From Pseudoduganella lutea (GTDB lineage Bacteria > Pseudomonadota > Gammaproteobacteria > Burkholderiales > Burkholderiaceae_D): 64,000 nt of DNA. The translations under genes and the position numbers were made by a program. Under the pieces are notes generated by a model, which did no database searches, had not been told where the DNA came from, and was given only the letters and a program-made list of their open reading frames with translations. Each line of letters begins with the position of its first letter. The first letter of the stretch is position 1. Where the stretch lies: contig NZ_CP035913.1 of assembly GCF_004209755.1 (NCBI RefSeq), positions 5,022,001 through 5,086,000 of the forward strand, given 5' to 3'. Positions 27,129-35,473 of this stretch are shown one piece after another.

Positions 27129-28274
27129 TCAGCGGTCGAGCGTGAACTCCGTGAAGGACGCTTCGGCCACCGGCCTGGCTTCGGGCTCGCCCGCTTGTTG
27201 CCCTGCCGGGCGGCCTTCGGGCCCGTTGTTCAGCAGCCAGAGCAGGTTGGTGGCCGAGTCGGCGTTGGCCAGTGCCTCGTCCTGCGTGATGCGGCCTTCC
27301 TGCACCAGCTTGTACAGCGCCTGCTCGAACGATTGGGAGCCAGGCGACAGGCTCCGGTCCAGTGCCTCCCTGATCTGCCCGATCTCGCCTTTCTCGATCA
27401 GGTCGGACACGTAGCGCGTGTTGACCATCACCTCGACGGCGGGCGTGCGGCTGCCGCCACCGCTCGAGCGGAGCAGCCGCTGCGACACGATGGCGCGCAC
27501 CGTCGACGACAGGTCCTGCAGCAGGGCGGGGCGGTTCTCCACCGGATAGAAGCTGATGATGCGGTTCAGTGCGTTGTAGCTGTTGTTCGCGTGCAGCGTG
27601 GCCACGACCAGGTGGCCCGACTGCGCATAGGCCAGCGCGGCGGCCATCGTTTCGCGGTCGCGGATCTCGCCGATCAGGATGCAGTCCGGCGCCTGGCGCA
27701 TCGAGTTGCGCAGCGCGGTATCGAAATCCTTTGCATCGCTGCCGATCTCGCGCTGGTTGACGATGCATTTCCTGTTCTTGAACAGGTATTCGATCGGGTC
27801 TTCGAGCGTGAGGATGTGGCCGGAACGCAGCGCGTTGCGGTGATCGAGCATCGCCGCGATCGTCGTCGACTTGCCGGACCCGGTGGCGCCCACCACGAGC
27901 ATGAGGCCACGCTTTTCCATGACCAGCTCGGCCAGCACGGGCGGCAGGCCCAGTTCGGCGAGCGCGGGAATACTGGCGGGAACGTAGCGGAACACGGCGG
28001 AAATCGTGCCGCGCTGCCGGAAGGCGGAGAGCCGGAACCTTCCCAGGCTGGGCACGGAGATACCCATGTTCAGTTCATTGGTCTGCGCCAGTTCCTGCAA
28101 TTGCGCCGGCGTGCAGATCTCCGCCAGCAGCGCATCGATGTTTTCCGGCTCCAGCTTCTGCTGGTTGACCGGAATGAGGTTGCCGTTGATTTTCAGGTGC
28201 ACCGGCGAGTTCACGGCGAAGAACATGTCCGACGCGTTCTTCTCTTTCATCAGCTGGAACAGGCGGTCCATCAT
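27129..28274 (-). CDS. PilT/PilU-family type IV pilus retraction ATPase
   Basis: Hexameric secretion-type ATPase of 381 aa. The N-terminal domain starts MMDRLFQLMKEKNASDMFF; the core has Walker A GATGSGKST, the Asp box LTLEDPIEYLF, Walker B CILIGEIRD and the His box VVATLHANN. The C-terminal 35 residues (Pro, Glu and Gly rich) extend beyond PilT, more like PilU. It powers or assists pilus retraction at the inner-membrane machine. No other pilus gene is nearby; it sits inside the lysine-biosynthesis cluster, 167 bp after dapD, behind a hairpin-rich spacer. Start could also be the second Met (28271). Confidence 0.92.
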   Translation of the reverse strand: MMDRLFQLMKEKNASDMFFAVNSPVHLKINGNLIPVNQQKLEPENIDALLAEICTPAQLQELAQTNELNMGISVPSLGRFRLSAFRQRGTISAVFRYVPASIPALAELGLPPVLAELVMEKRGLMLVVGATGSGKSTTIAAMLDHRNALRSGHILTLEDPIEYLFKNRKCIVNQREIGSDAKDFDTALRNSMRQAPDCILIGEIRDRETMAAALAYAQSGHLVVATLHANNSYNALNRIISFYPVENRPALLQDLSSTVRAIVSQRLLRSSGGGSRTPAVEVMVNTRYVSDLIEKGEIGQIREALDRSLSPGSQSFEQALYKLVQEGRITQDEALANADSATNLLWLLNNGPEGRPAGQQAGEPEARPVAEASFTEFTLDR

Positions 28275-28297
28275 CGTAAATGCCCTCGGTCTTCTCT

Positions 28298-28435
28298 GGA
28301 CCCCACAAGCAGATTCCGGGGTCAGGATAGTCGCTGGCTTGCAAGCCAGCGCCGTTTCGCAGGCGGCGAGCCTTGCTCGCCGAAACCCCTGCTTCACCCC
28401 GCTGGGTCTGACCCCAGTCTCTGCCTCTGGGTCAA
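28298..28435. repeat. Hairpin-rich intergenic element with GGGGTC/GACCCC cores
   Basis: Between dapD and the PilT-like gene lie GGACCCC (28298) paired with GGGGTC (28318), the perfect palindrome GCTGGCTTGCAAGCCAGC (28333-28350), a hairpin GGCGAGC-CTT-GCTCGCC flanked by GTTTCG/CGAAAC (28354-28386), and TGGGTCTGACCCCA (28403-28416). The core is shared with elements near 40.5 and 59.5 kb. Confidence 0.8.
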
Positions 28436-28441
28436 ACCGCC

Positions 28442-29269
28442 TTAAACGCCGCGCAGCAGTTCGTTGATGCCGGTCTTCGCGCGGGTCTGCGCATCGACGC
28501 GCTTGACGATCACGGCGCAGTACAGGCTGTACTTGCCGTCGGCCGACGGCAGCGAACCGGACACCACGACGGAGCCGGACGGGATGCGGCCGTAGCTCAC
28601 TTCGCCGGTGGCGCGGTCGTAGATCTTGGTCGACTGGCCAATGTACACGCCCATCGAGATCACCGAGTTCTCTTCGACGATCACGCCTTCGACGATTTCG
28701 GAACGGGCGCCGATGAAGCAGTTGTCCTCGATGATCGTCGGATTGGCCTGCATCGGTTCCAGCACGCCGCCGATGCCCACGCCGCCGGACAGGTGCACGT
28801 TCTTGCCGATCTGCGCGCACGAACCCACCGTGGCCCACGTGTCGACCATGGCGCCTTCATCGACATACGCGCCGATGTTCACGTAGGAGGGCATCAGCAC
28901 CACGTTCTTGCCGATGAACGAACCGCGGCGTGCCACGGCTGGCGGCACCACGCGGAAACCGCCCTTGGCGAAATCTTCCGGCGTGTAGTTGGCGAACTTG
29001 GTCGGCACCTTGTCGTAGAACTGCATGGTGCCGTCGGACGGCAGCACCACGTTGTTCTCGAGGCGGAACGACAGCAGCACGGCTTTCTTGATCCACTGGT
29101 TCACCACCCAGGTGCCGGTATCCTTCTGCGCCACGCGCAGGCTGCCGTCGTCCAGGCCGGCCAGCACGTGGTTGACGGCATCGCGCACTTCGGCGGTGGC
29201 GTTCGACGGATTGATTTCGGCGCGGTTGTCCCATGCCTGTTCGATGATTTGCTGGAGTTGTTGAGTCAT
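28442..29269 (-). CDS. dapD: Tetrahydrodipicolinate N-succinyltransferase DapD
   Basis: Acyltransferase of 275 aa with a left-handed beta-helix that succinylates tetrahydrodipicolinate using succinyl-CoA. It has the helical N-terminal domain ([19 protein letters not shown]), hexapeptide repeats from about residue 105 ([18 protein letters not shown]), and the DapD phrase [16 protein letters not shown]. Length equals the family norm. Its start overlaps the dapC stop by four bases (ATGA), so the first two enzymes are translationally coupled. Confidence 0.97.
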   Translation of the reverse strand: MTQQLQQIIEQAWDNRAEINPSNATAEVRDAVNHVLAGLDDGSLRVAQKDTGTWVVNQWIKKAVLLSFRLENNVVLPSDGTMQFYDKVPTKFANYTPEDFAKGGFRVVPPAVARRGSFIGKNVVLMPSYVNIGAYVDEGAMVDTWATVGSCAQIGKNVHLSGGVGIGGVLEPMQANPTIIEDNCFIGARSEIVEGVIVEENSVISMGVYIGQSTKIYDRATGEVSYGRIPSGSVVVSGSLPSADGKYSLYCAVIVKRVDAQTRAKTGINELLRGV

Positions 29270-30507
29270 GATTCGTGTGATGAAGTGAGGGATTTGCAGA
29301 AGCGGACGATGCGCTGCGCGGCTTCCAGCCCTTCGGCCGTTTCCGCCACGAGCGCCATCCGGATGCGGTTGCGGCCGGGGTTGCTGCCGTGGGCTTCGCG
29401 CGCCAGGTAGCTGCCCGGCAGGACCGTGACATTATATTCGGCGTACAGGCGACGCGCGAACTCGGTGTCCGACAGACCGGTACGGCTGACGTCGGCCCAC
29501 AGGTAGAAGCCGGCGTCCGGCAGTGCCACGTCGAGCACTTCGGCCAGCAGCGGCGTGATGGCATCGAACTTCGCGCGGTATTGGGCGCGGTTCTCCGCGA
29601 CGTGGGACTCGTCGTTCCACGCCGCGATCGATGCGGCCTGCACCGGCGGGCTCATGGCGCCGCCGTGGTAGGTACGGTACAGCAGGAATTTCTTCAGGAC
29701 TTCCGCGTCGCCGGCCACGAAGCCCGAGCGCAGGCCCGGCACGTTCGAGCGCTTCGACAGGCTGGAGAATACCACCAGCCGCGCATATGGCCTGTCGACC
29801 GAGGACAGGCCCAGCATGTGGGCGGCCTGCAGCGCGCCCAGCGGCGGCTCGTCGCCATGGTAGATCTCGGAGTAGCACTCGTCGGCCGCGATGATGAAGT
29901 CGTGGCGTTCGGACAGCGCGAACAGGTTTTCCCAGTCCGTCAGCGACAGCACGGCGCCGGTCGGATTGCCAGGCGAGCACAGATACAGCAACTGCACGCG
30001 CTGCCACACGTCGGCCGGCACGCTGTCGTAGTCGCAGCCGAAATTGCGCGCCGGGTCGGAATTGACGAAGTAAGGTTCGGCCCCTGCCAGGAACGCGGCG
30101 CCCTCGTAGATCTGGTAGAACGGGTTCGGGCACACCACGAGCGCTTGCTGATCGCCATCCTTCGCGGCCGGGTCGATCACGGCCTGCGCGAAGGCGAACA
30201 GCGCCTCGCGCGATCCATTCACGGGCAGCACCTGCGTGGCCGGATTCAGCGCCGGCAGGCCATAGCGGCGCTCGAGCCATGCCGCGATCGTGCCGCGCAG
30301 CGCTTCGGAGCCGGCGGTGGCCGGATACATGGCCAGGCCGGACAGGCTGTCGGCCAGCGCCGCGCAAATAAAGGGCGGCGTGGGGTGTTTCGGCTCGCCG
30401 ATGCCCAGGCTGATGGCGCGGTACTGCGCGTCGGGTGTCACGCCCTCGAACAGCCGGCGCAGTTTTTCAAACGGGTAGGGGTGCAGTTTGTCGAGTAATG
30501 GATTCAC
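29266..30507 (-). CDS. dapC: Succinyldiaminopimelate transaminase DapC
   Basis: PLP-dependent class I/II aminotransferase of 413 aa making N-succinyl-LL-diaminopimelate. I start at GTG 30507, giving [20 protein letters not shown], the usual DapC N-terminus; upstream codons in frame do not look coding. [12 protein letters not shown] and [10 protein letters not shown] are subfamily marks, [10 protein letters not shown] carries the PLP lysine, and NRIRMALV the carboxylate-binding Arg. First gene of the dapC-dapD-pilT-like-yffB-dapE-prmB cluster. Confidence 0.95.
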   Translation of the reverse strand: MNPLLDKLHPYPFEKLRRLFEGVTPDAQYRAISLGIGEPKHPTPPFICAALADSLSGLAMYPATAGSEALRGTIAAWLERRYGLPALNPATQVLPVNGSREALFAFAQAVIDPAAKDGDQQALVVCPNPFYQIYEGAAFLAGAEPYFVNSDPARNFGCDYDSVPADVWQRVQLLYLCSPGNPTGAVLSLTDWENLFALSERHDFIIAADECYSEIYHGDEPPLGALQAAHMLGLSSVDRPYARLVVFSSLSKRSNVPGLRSGFVAGDAEVLKKFLLYRTYHGGAMSPPVQAASIAAWNDESHVAENRAQYRAKFDAITPLLAEVLDVALPDAGFYLWADVSRTGLSDTEFARRLYAEYNVTVLPGSYLAREAHGSNPGRNRIRMALVAETAEGLEAAQRIVRFCKSLTSSHES

Positions 30508-30619
30508 GTCGGATCTCGGGAAAAGGCGCACGCCGGAGCGTGATTTCTGGTGATGCATGAATGTCAGCCGGCCATTATAGCCCGCGTGCCGCCGGCGCGC
30601 CCGGCACCGTCCCGTCACT

Positions 30620-31324
30620 TCAGCCCATACCGTCGAGCAGCGCGCGCATGCGCCGCCAGTGCGAGCCTTGCCAGAACACGCCGCCGCACCGCGGGCAGCC
30701 CAGGAATGCGTCCTGCGTGGCACGCACGGAGGACGGCAGCCGGTCGAGCACATCCTCCTTCGCGCGCGGCTGCAGGGGCACGTTGCACGCAAGGCACAGT
30801 GTGAATGGCCGCATCGCCGCCTGCAGGCCGTAACGGGAAAACACTTCGCGCAACTGCGGTTCGGGCTTCAGCGCGCGCACGTAGCAGCCGCGCAGCACGC
30901 CGCGCCGCTTGAGCAGCTCGCGGTCGCGGGTCAGGGCGATGCGCCCGCCGAGTTCGGAGAAGGCTTCCACTTCGCCATCGTCGATGGCATTGTCGTACAG
31001 CGTATCGAAACCGGCCATGCGCAGCAGCCTGGCCAGGCCGCCCAGGTGGGCGTCGGCCACGAAGCGTGCTTCCGACGGCGTCAGCAACACCGGGCGCGCG
31101 GCTGGCACATGCACGTCGTCGCCATCTTCGAGCAGATGGTCGAGCGGCACCGGCGCGCCGTTGACGAGCACTTCGCCCGCTTCGGTATGCGGCACGCCCA
31201 GCGCCTCGACCATGTGCTTGACGGTGGCGGCGCGCGCGCACGGTGCGGCGAACGCGCGGCCGCGGTGCTCGCGCGCGAGGAACATGTCCAGCGCGCTGTC
31301 GAACCGGAACGTGGCGGTGACCAT
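30620..31324 (-). CDS. Mut7-C RNase-domain protein with ubiquitin-like N-terminus
   Basis: Predicted nuclease of 234 aa. Residues 1-80 form a ubiquitin/MoaD-like beta-grasp domain (Ub-Mut7C) ending LEDGDDVHV. Residues 85-230 are the Mut7-C PIN-like domain (RFVADAHLGGLARLLRMAGFDT, ALTRDRELL) followed by a CxxC...CxxC zinc ribbon (CLACN, CPRCGG). Aspartates in FVADAHLG and TRDREL are the likely catalytic acids. The fusion is known from genomics but not biochemically defined. It starts six bases after the MerR gene stop, so both are co-transcribed. Confidence 0.9.
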   Translation of the reverse strand: MVTATFRFDSALDMFLAREHRGRAFAAPCARAATVKHMVEALGVPHTEAGEVLVNGAPVPLDHLLEDGDDVHVPAARPVLLTPSEARFVADAHLGGLARLLRMAGFDTLYDNAIDDGEVEAFSELGGRIALTRDRELLKRRGVLRGCYVRALKPEPQLREVFSRYGLQAAMRPFTLCLACNVPLQPRAKEDVLDRLPSSVRATQDAFLGCPRCGGVFWQGSHWRRMRALLDGMG

Positions 31325-31330
31325 CGATGC

Positions 31331-31693
31331 TTACGGCGCGGGGCGCAGCGGGCATTCGTCCATGTCGTCGAGCCGCGCCGCGAGGTCGGTGCGCAGCGCC
31401 ACCAGGCCACCGATGCGCCGGTCGATCTCGGCGAGCTTGGCCCGCAGGGCGGCACGCAGCGCTTGCGCCGAGGCGCCGGGATCGGCAAGCAGCGGCAGGT
31501 CGGCCTCGATCTCGGCCAGCGTGAAGCCGAGCGATTGCGCAGTGCGGATGTAGGTCAGCCACTGCACCGCCTCGGGCGCATAGTCGCGATAGCCGTTGCC
31601 GCTGCGCCGCGCGGTGAGCAGGCCGCGCTTTTCATAGAAGCGCAGCGTATCCCGGCTGATGCCGGTCGCCTGCGCGATGTCGCCGATCCGCAT
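31331..31693 (-). CDS. MerR-family transcriptional regulator
   Basis: DNA-binding regulator of 120 aa. The winged helix-turn-helix is MRIGDIAQATGISRDTLRFYEKRGLL, followed by the dimerisation helix and a short C-terminus with one Cys (DECPL). GGAGG lies just before the ATG. The short effector part is like stand-alone redox/aldehyde-type MerR proteins, not metal sensors with several Cys. The intergenic region to the divergent small membrane gene holds a perfect MerR-type dyad, so that gene is the probable target. Confidence 0.92.
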   Translation of the reverse strand: MRIGDIAQATGISRDTLRFYEKRGLLTARRSGNGYRDYAPEAVQWLTYIRTAQSLGFTLAEIEADLPLLADPGASAQALRAALRAKLAEIDRRIGGLVALRTDLAARLDDMDECPLRPAP

Positions 31694-31713
31694 GACACCT
31701 CCGCAAAGAATGC

Positions 31714-31735
31714 TTGACCCTGGAGTGTACTCCAG
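31714..31735 (+). promoter_or_regulatory. MerR-type operator within a promoter
   Basis: TTGACC (31714-31719) is followed directly by the perfect dyad CTGGAGTGTACTCCAG (31720-31735), the arrangement typical of MerR-regulated promoters with long spacers. It lies 21 bp before the merR-like ATG and 38 bp before the membrane-protein ATG on the other strand. The -10 box is poor, as expected if activation is needed. Confidence 0.75.
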
Positions 31736-31772
31736 CGTTCATCATCGGGCCACGACAATTCACGGAGCTCCC

Positions 31773-32192
31773 ATGCTTGCCACCACGTATTCGCGCATCG
31801 TCCGCGCCAGCGGGCTGTACGACCTGATCGTGACCGCGCCATTCGCCACCCCATGGACGTTCGCGCTGCTGCACGCGCAGTTATCCGCCACCAACGTGGC
31901 GCTGGGCGGCACGCCGTTGCCCGCCTTCGCGCCCATGCACGTGCTGTTCGCCTGCCTGATGGGCACGGTCGTGCTGTTGTGGTCCGTGCTGCGCATCACC
32001 GACCCGCAGCCCCGTTTCGGCCGCTACGACGGCATTGGGCGGTTCGCGTTCAGCCTGTGGATGGCGTGGACGCTGGCACTCACCGGCATGCCGCTGCTCT
32101 GGCTGTTCATCGTGCCCGAACTGGCATGGGGCATCGTGCAATGGCTGCCGCTGCGGCGCCCGCCGGTCCCGCGAAACGGCGCGCGCGGCTGA
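31773..32192 (+). CDS. Small integral membrane protein, unknown
   Basis: Inner-membrane protein of 139 aa with about four hydrophobic segments (near residues 15-35, 52-72, 88-108 and 108-125). The ATG is preceded by CGGAG. I recognise no characterised family. Its promoter carries a MerR-type operator facing the adjacent merR-like gene, so it is probably induced by that regulator; this is the main clue to its role. Confidence 0.7.
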   Translation: MLATTYSRIVRASGLYDLIVTAPFATPWTFALLHAQLSATNVALGGTPLPAFAPMHVLFACLMGTVVLLWSVLRITDPQPRFGRYDGIGRFAFSLWMAWTLALTGMPLLWLFIVPELAWGIVQWLPLRRPPVPRNGARG

Positions 32193-32238
32193 GCTGCCCG
32201 GTGCTATGCTGTGCGCTCCTCGTTCAACGGAGGTGTCC

Positions 32239-32628
32239 ATGCAAGCGCAACCCCTGATCGCCGTGTCCGACGTCGACGCCGCGAGCCGCTGGTACCAGGC
32301 CGTATTGGGCTGCAAGAGCGCCCACGGCGGCAGCGAATATGAACAATTGACGTTCGACGGCCGCATGATCCTGCAACTGCACCGCTGGGATGCGCACCAT
32401 CATGCGCACATCGGCGATCCCGCCTGCCGGCCCTACGGCAATGGCGTGCTGCTGTGGTTCTGGACCGACGACTTCGACGATGCCGTCGACCGCGCCGCCG
32501 TGGCGGGCGTCACGGTGCTCGAAGGCCCGAAGGAAAACCGCAACGCCCAGCACAGGGAAATATGGCTGCGCGATCCCGATGGCTACGTGGTCGTGCTTGC
32601 CGGACCTTACGGCGACGTGGGCATGTAA
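32239..32628 (+). CDS. VOC family protein (glyoxalase/bleomycin-resistance-like)
   Basis: Small metal-binding-fold protein of 129 aa. It has DVDAASRWYQAVLGCKSA at the start and NAQHREIWLRDPDGYVVVLAGP at the end; this end is the most conserved VOC feature. GGAGG precedes the ATG. No substrate is suggested by neighbours: a small membrane protein upstream and an RNA helicase downstream. Confidence 0.88.
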   Translation: MQAQPLIAVSDVDAASRWYQAVLGCKSAHGGSEYEQLTFDGRMILQLHRWDAHHHAHIGDPACRPYGNGVLLWFWTDDFDDAVDRAAVAGVTVLEGPKENRNAQHREIWLRDPDGYVVVLAGPYGDVGM

Positions 32629-32706
32629 GGGGGCGCGAATCCGGCTGCGGCGGCTGAGCTGGCCGCGTGCTTTATACTGCGCGCTCATTCACCTGCCAGT
32701 ACCCTC

Positions 32707-33960
32707 ATGTCCTTTGCTTCCCTGGGCCTCGCGCCCGCCCTGCTCGATGCCGTGGCCGCCATCGGTTATGCCACTCCCACCGCCATCCAGGCGGCCGCCG
32801 TTCCCGCCGCGCTGCAGGGGAGGGATGTCCTGGGCGCCGCGCAGACAGGTTCCGGCAAGACGGCGGCGTTCGCGCTGCCGATGCTGCACGCGCTGCTGGC
32901 GCGCCAGGGCACGCGTCGCGGCCTGCATGGCCTGGTGCTGGTGCCCACGCGCGAACTGGCGGCCCAGGTGGGCGACGCGATCCGCGCGCTGGTGCAGCAC
33001 CTGCCCTCCACGATCAAGGTGTCGATCGCCTTCGGCGGCGTGTCGATCAACCCGCAGATGATGGCGCTGCGCGGCGGTACCGACATCATCGTCGCCACGC
33101 CAGGCCGCCTGCTCGACCTGGCGCGCCACAATGCCATCAAGCTCGACGGCGTCGCCACGCTGGTGCTCGACGAAGCGGACAAGCTGCTCGACATGGGCTT
33201 TGCCGACGAGATCGCGGAAATCCTCGCGCTGCTGCCGGCCCGCCGCCAGAACCTGTTCTTTTCCGCCACGTTCCCGACCGCCGTGCAGTCGCTTGCCGCC
33301 TCGCTGCTGCAGGAGCCCGTGCGCGCGCAGGTGGACAACGACGCCGCGCACGAGCCGGACATCGCCCAGCGCGCGATCGAAGTGGATGCGCCGCGCCGCC
33401 TGCAACTGCTCAAGCACCTGATCAGGGAGCATGGCTGGAAGCAGGTGCTCGTGTTCACCGCCACCAAGTACGCGTCCGAGCACGTAGCCGACAAGCTGCG
33501 CCGCAACGACGTGGCCGCCGAAGCGTTCCACGGCGATTTCAGCCAGGGCGCACGCACCGGCGTGCTGGCCGACTTCCGCGCCGGCCGCCTGCACGTGCTG
33601 GTCGCAACCGACGTGGCCGCGCGGGGTATCGACATCGCGCAGTTGCCGGTCGTCGTCAATTTCGACCTGCCGCGCGCCGCTGCCGACTACACGCACCGCA
33701 TCGGCCGCACCGGCCGCGCCGGCGCCAGCGGCAGCGCCATCAGCTTCGTCACGCCGGATGCGGAAGCGCACTTCCGGCTGATCGAGAAGCGCCAGGGCCT
33801 GCGCGTGCCGCGCGAGCGCATCGCCGGCTTCGAGCCGGTCGAGGCAGACACCGAATCCCTGACCGGCGCGCCGGCCGCCGATCCGAATGGCGGCATCAAG
33901 GGCAAGCGCAAGAGCAAGAAGGACAAGCTGCGCGAAGCGGCGGCCAAGCAGCCGGCGTAG
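32707..33960 (+). CDS. DEAD-box RNA helicase (RhlE-like)
   Basis: ATP-dependent RNA helicase of 417 aa. Motifs in order: the Q motif near residues 19-24 (TPTAIQ), I (AQTGSGKT), Ia (PTRELAA), Ib (TPGRLLDL), II (DEAD), III (FSATF, with Ser-Ala-Thr), V (ATDVAARGID) and VI (HRIGRTGRAG). The C-terminus is a basic Lys-rich tail (KGKRKSKKDKLRE), common for RNA contact. RhlE/DbpA-type members act in ribosome assembly or mRNA decay. Single gene by context. Confidence 0.95.
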   Translation: MSFASLGLAPALLDAVAAIGYATPTAIQAAAVPAALQGRDVLGAAQTGSGKTAAFALPMLHALLARQGTRRGLHGLVLVPTRELAAQVGDAIRALVQHLPSTIKVSIAFGGVSINPQMMALRGGTDIIVATPGRLLDLARHNAIKLDGVATLVLDEADKLLDMGFADEIAEILALLPARRQNLFFSATFPTAVQSLAASLLQEPVRAQVDNDAAHEPDIAQRAIEVDAPRRLQLLKHLIREHGWKQVLVFTATKYASEHVADKLRRNDVAAEAFHGDFSQGARTGVLADFRAGRLHVLVATDVAARGIDIAQLPVVVNFDLPRAAADYTHRIGRTGRAGASGSAISFVTPDAEAHFRLIEKRQGLRVPRERIAGFEPVEADTESLTGAPAADPNGGIKGKRKSKKDKLREAAAKQPA

Positions 33961-33982
33961 CCTGCACAACAACGAAGCGTGT

Positions 33983-34018
33983 CATCCGCGCTGGTGCTCC
34001 CGCGCGCCACGCTGGTGC
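33983..34018 (+). promoter_or_regulatory. Candidate NtrC binding sites
   Basis: GCGCCA-CGC-TGGTGC (34004-34018) differs from the 15-bp NtrC consensus GCACCA-N3-TGGTGC at one base. A second TGGTGC half-site (33992-33997, left arm poor) lies 21 bp, two helical turns, upstream. Both are 50-90 bp before the sigma-54 promoter, the normal enhancer position. Confidence 0.65.
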
Positions 34019-34069
34019 AAAAATATTCTCTTCCTCCCCGCGGCCGGCGCCCTGCCGGTCATAAAACGC

Positions 34070-34085
34070 TGGCACGGCGTTTGCA
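34070..34085 (+). promoter_or_regulatory. Sigma-54 (RpoN) promoter
   Basis: TGGCACG-N4-TTGCA is a perfect match to the -24/-12 consensus with correct spacing. It reads toward the ABC transporter/Rieske operon and has NtrC-like sites upstream, indicating nitrogen-limitation control. Confidence 0.9.
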
Positions 34086-34110
34086 TTAACTCTCGTATGA
34101 GTAGAAGCGG

Positions 34111-34214
34111 CTAGTGTTCCGCGGCGACGGCCAACGTCGCCACTAGAACATGGGGCATTGCTCTTGTGGATGCGTCCCCGGGACGTGCATCTGGTTGTCT
34201 ACAGACCTCAAGAG
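34111..34214 (+). ncRNA. Structured leader RNA, candidate NMT1-motif (xanthine/urate) riboswitch
   Basis: The transcript from the sigma-54 promoter begins near 34095 and has a leader of about 300 bases. It contains a stem GGCGACG / CGTCGCC (34123-34129 with 34135-34141), closed by either CTAGT/ACTAG or the competing GTGTTC/GAACAT pairing. A second hairpin is GATGC-GTCC / GGAC-GT-GCATC (34169-34191), enclosed by CTCTTG / CAAGAG (34161-34166 with 34209-34214). The last arm overlaps an AGAGAG that could be a ribosome-binding site for an in-frame ATG at 34223. Identification as an NMT1-type aptamer rests on the downstream genes (NMT1-domain protein, 8-oxoguanine-deaminase-like enzyme), not on an alignment. 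Confidence 0.5.
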
Positions 34215-34393
34215 AGAACGCCATGCCGCACCTTTTCGCTTCCCGCATTTTTCGCTTCCTGCATTGCCGCTGCCCGGCGGCCCTCCCGGTTTCATTTCCC
34301 CGCGATGCAAGCCCCTCCATGCCGTTCGCACGGCGTGTGGCTGGCCGCATCCCGCATCGCGTCGTTCCCGCTTTCCAACCCCAGAGAGTGCCC

Positions 34394-35398
34394 ATGAAAT
34401 CCATCCCCGCCATGAACCCCGCGCGCCGCGCCGCGCTGGCCTTCTGTTTCGTCACCGCTTTCGGCGTGGCCGCCGGCAATGCGGCCGCCGCCGACAAGGT
34501 CACCTTCCTTACCTCCTGGTATGCCCAGGCCGAACACGGCGGCTTCTACCAGGCTGTGGCCGAAGGCATCTACCGCAAGCATGGCCTCGACGTCACCATC
34601 AGGATGGGCGGCCCACAGGTCAACGGCATGCAGCTGCTGGCCACCGGCCAGGCCGACTTCTTCATGGGCTACGACCTGCAGGTGCTGAAAAGCGTGGAGC
34701 AGGGCATTCCCGCCACCACCGTGGCGGCCAGCTTCCAGACCGACGCGCAGGGCATGATGACGCATACCGATGTGAAGGGCCTGGCCGGCCTGAAGGACGG
34801 CAAGACCGTGCTGGTGTCGACCTCGGGGCGCACCACATGGTGGCCGTGGCTGAAGGCGAAGTATGGCCTGACCGAGGCGCAGGGCCGGCCCTACACGTTC
34901 AACCTGCAGCCGTTCCTGGCCGACCCCGATTTCGCCCAGCAGGCCTACCCGTCGTCCGAACTGTTCCAGGCCGCGAAGGCCGGCGCGAAAACCAATTTCT
35001 ACCTGTTCGCCAACGACGGCTACCCGCCCTACGGCACAACCGTGGTCGCCATGCAGAAGCTGGTCAAGGACAAGCCGGACCTGGTGGCCCGCTTCGTGCG
35101 CGCGTCGATGGAAGGCTGGAAAAGCTACCTGGCCAACCCGGCGCCGGCCAATGCGCTGATCAAGAAGGAAAACCCGAACATGAAGGACGACCAGCTGGCC
35201 TACGCCGTCGGCAAGCTGAAGGAATACAGCTTCGTCACGGGCGGCGACGCGGCGCAGCAGGGCATCGGCACGATGACGGATGCGCGCTGGCGGCGCACCT
35301 ATGACTTCATGGTGTCGGCTGGCCTGCTGAAGAAGGAAACCGACTGGAAGCAGGCCTACACCACGCAGTTCGTCAAGGGCCTGAACGTCATGCCCTGA
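34394..35398 (+). CDS. ABC transporter substrate-binding protein, NMT1/SsuA-like
   Basis: Periplasmic binding protein of 334 aa for the adjacent importer. The signal peptide is AALAFCFVTAFGVAAGNAAAA; the mature part has FLTSWYAQAEHGGFYQAVAEGIYRKHGLDV and ATGQADFFMGYDLQVLKS, typical of the NMT1/THI5 family that binds pyrimidine, purine, taurine or nitrate-like ligands. ATG 34394 gives a normal signal peptide. The frame is open back to ATG 34223, just after the structured leader, which would add 57 residues; this is a less likely but testable start. First gene of a six-gene operon behind a sigma-54 promoter. Confidence 0.92.
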   Translation: MKSIPAMNPARRAALAFCFVTAFGVAAGNAAAADKVTFLTSWYAQAEHGGFYQAVAEGIYRKHGLDVTIRMGGPQVNGMQLLATGQADFFMGYDLQVLKSVEQGIPATTVAASFQTDAQGMMTHTDVKGLAGLKDGKTVLVSTSGRTTWWPWLKAKYGLTEAQGRPYTFNLQPFLADPDFAQQAYPSSELFQAAKAGAKTNFYLFANDGYPPYGTTVVAMQKLVKDKPDLVARFVRASMEGWKSYLANPAPANALIKKENPNMKDDQLAYAVGKLKEYSFVTGGDAAQQGIGTMTDARWRRTYDFMVSAGLLKKETDWKQAYTTQFVKGLNVMP

Positions 35399-35473
35399 GC
35401 ACCACCGCATTGCAGCACCCCGGGCGAAGGCGACCATTCTGGCACGCCGGCCCACCTGTAACAGGAGTCAACC

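Noticed and set aside
34105..34215. Guanidine-I (ykkC) riboswitch
   Set aside because: CTAG-GTTCCG at the start recalls that class, but the conserved GGTCCGAGAG segment and the GGGA..AAAGCCC part are missing, and the operon has no guanidine or urea carboxylase gene.
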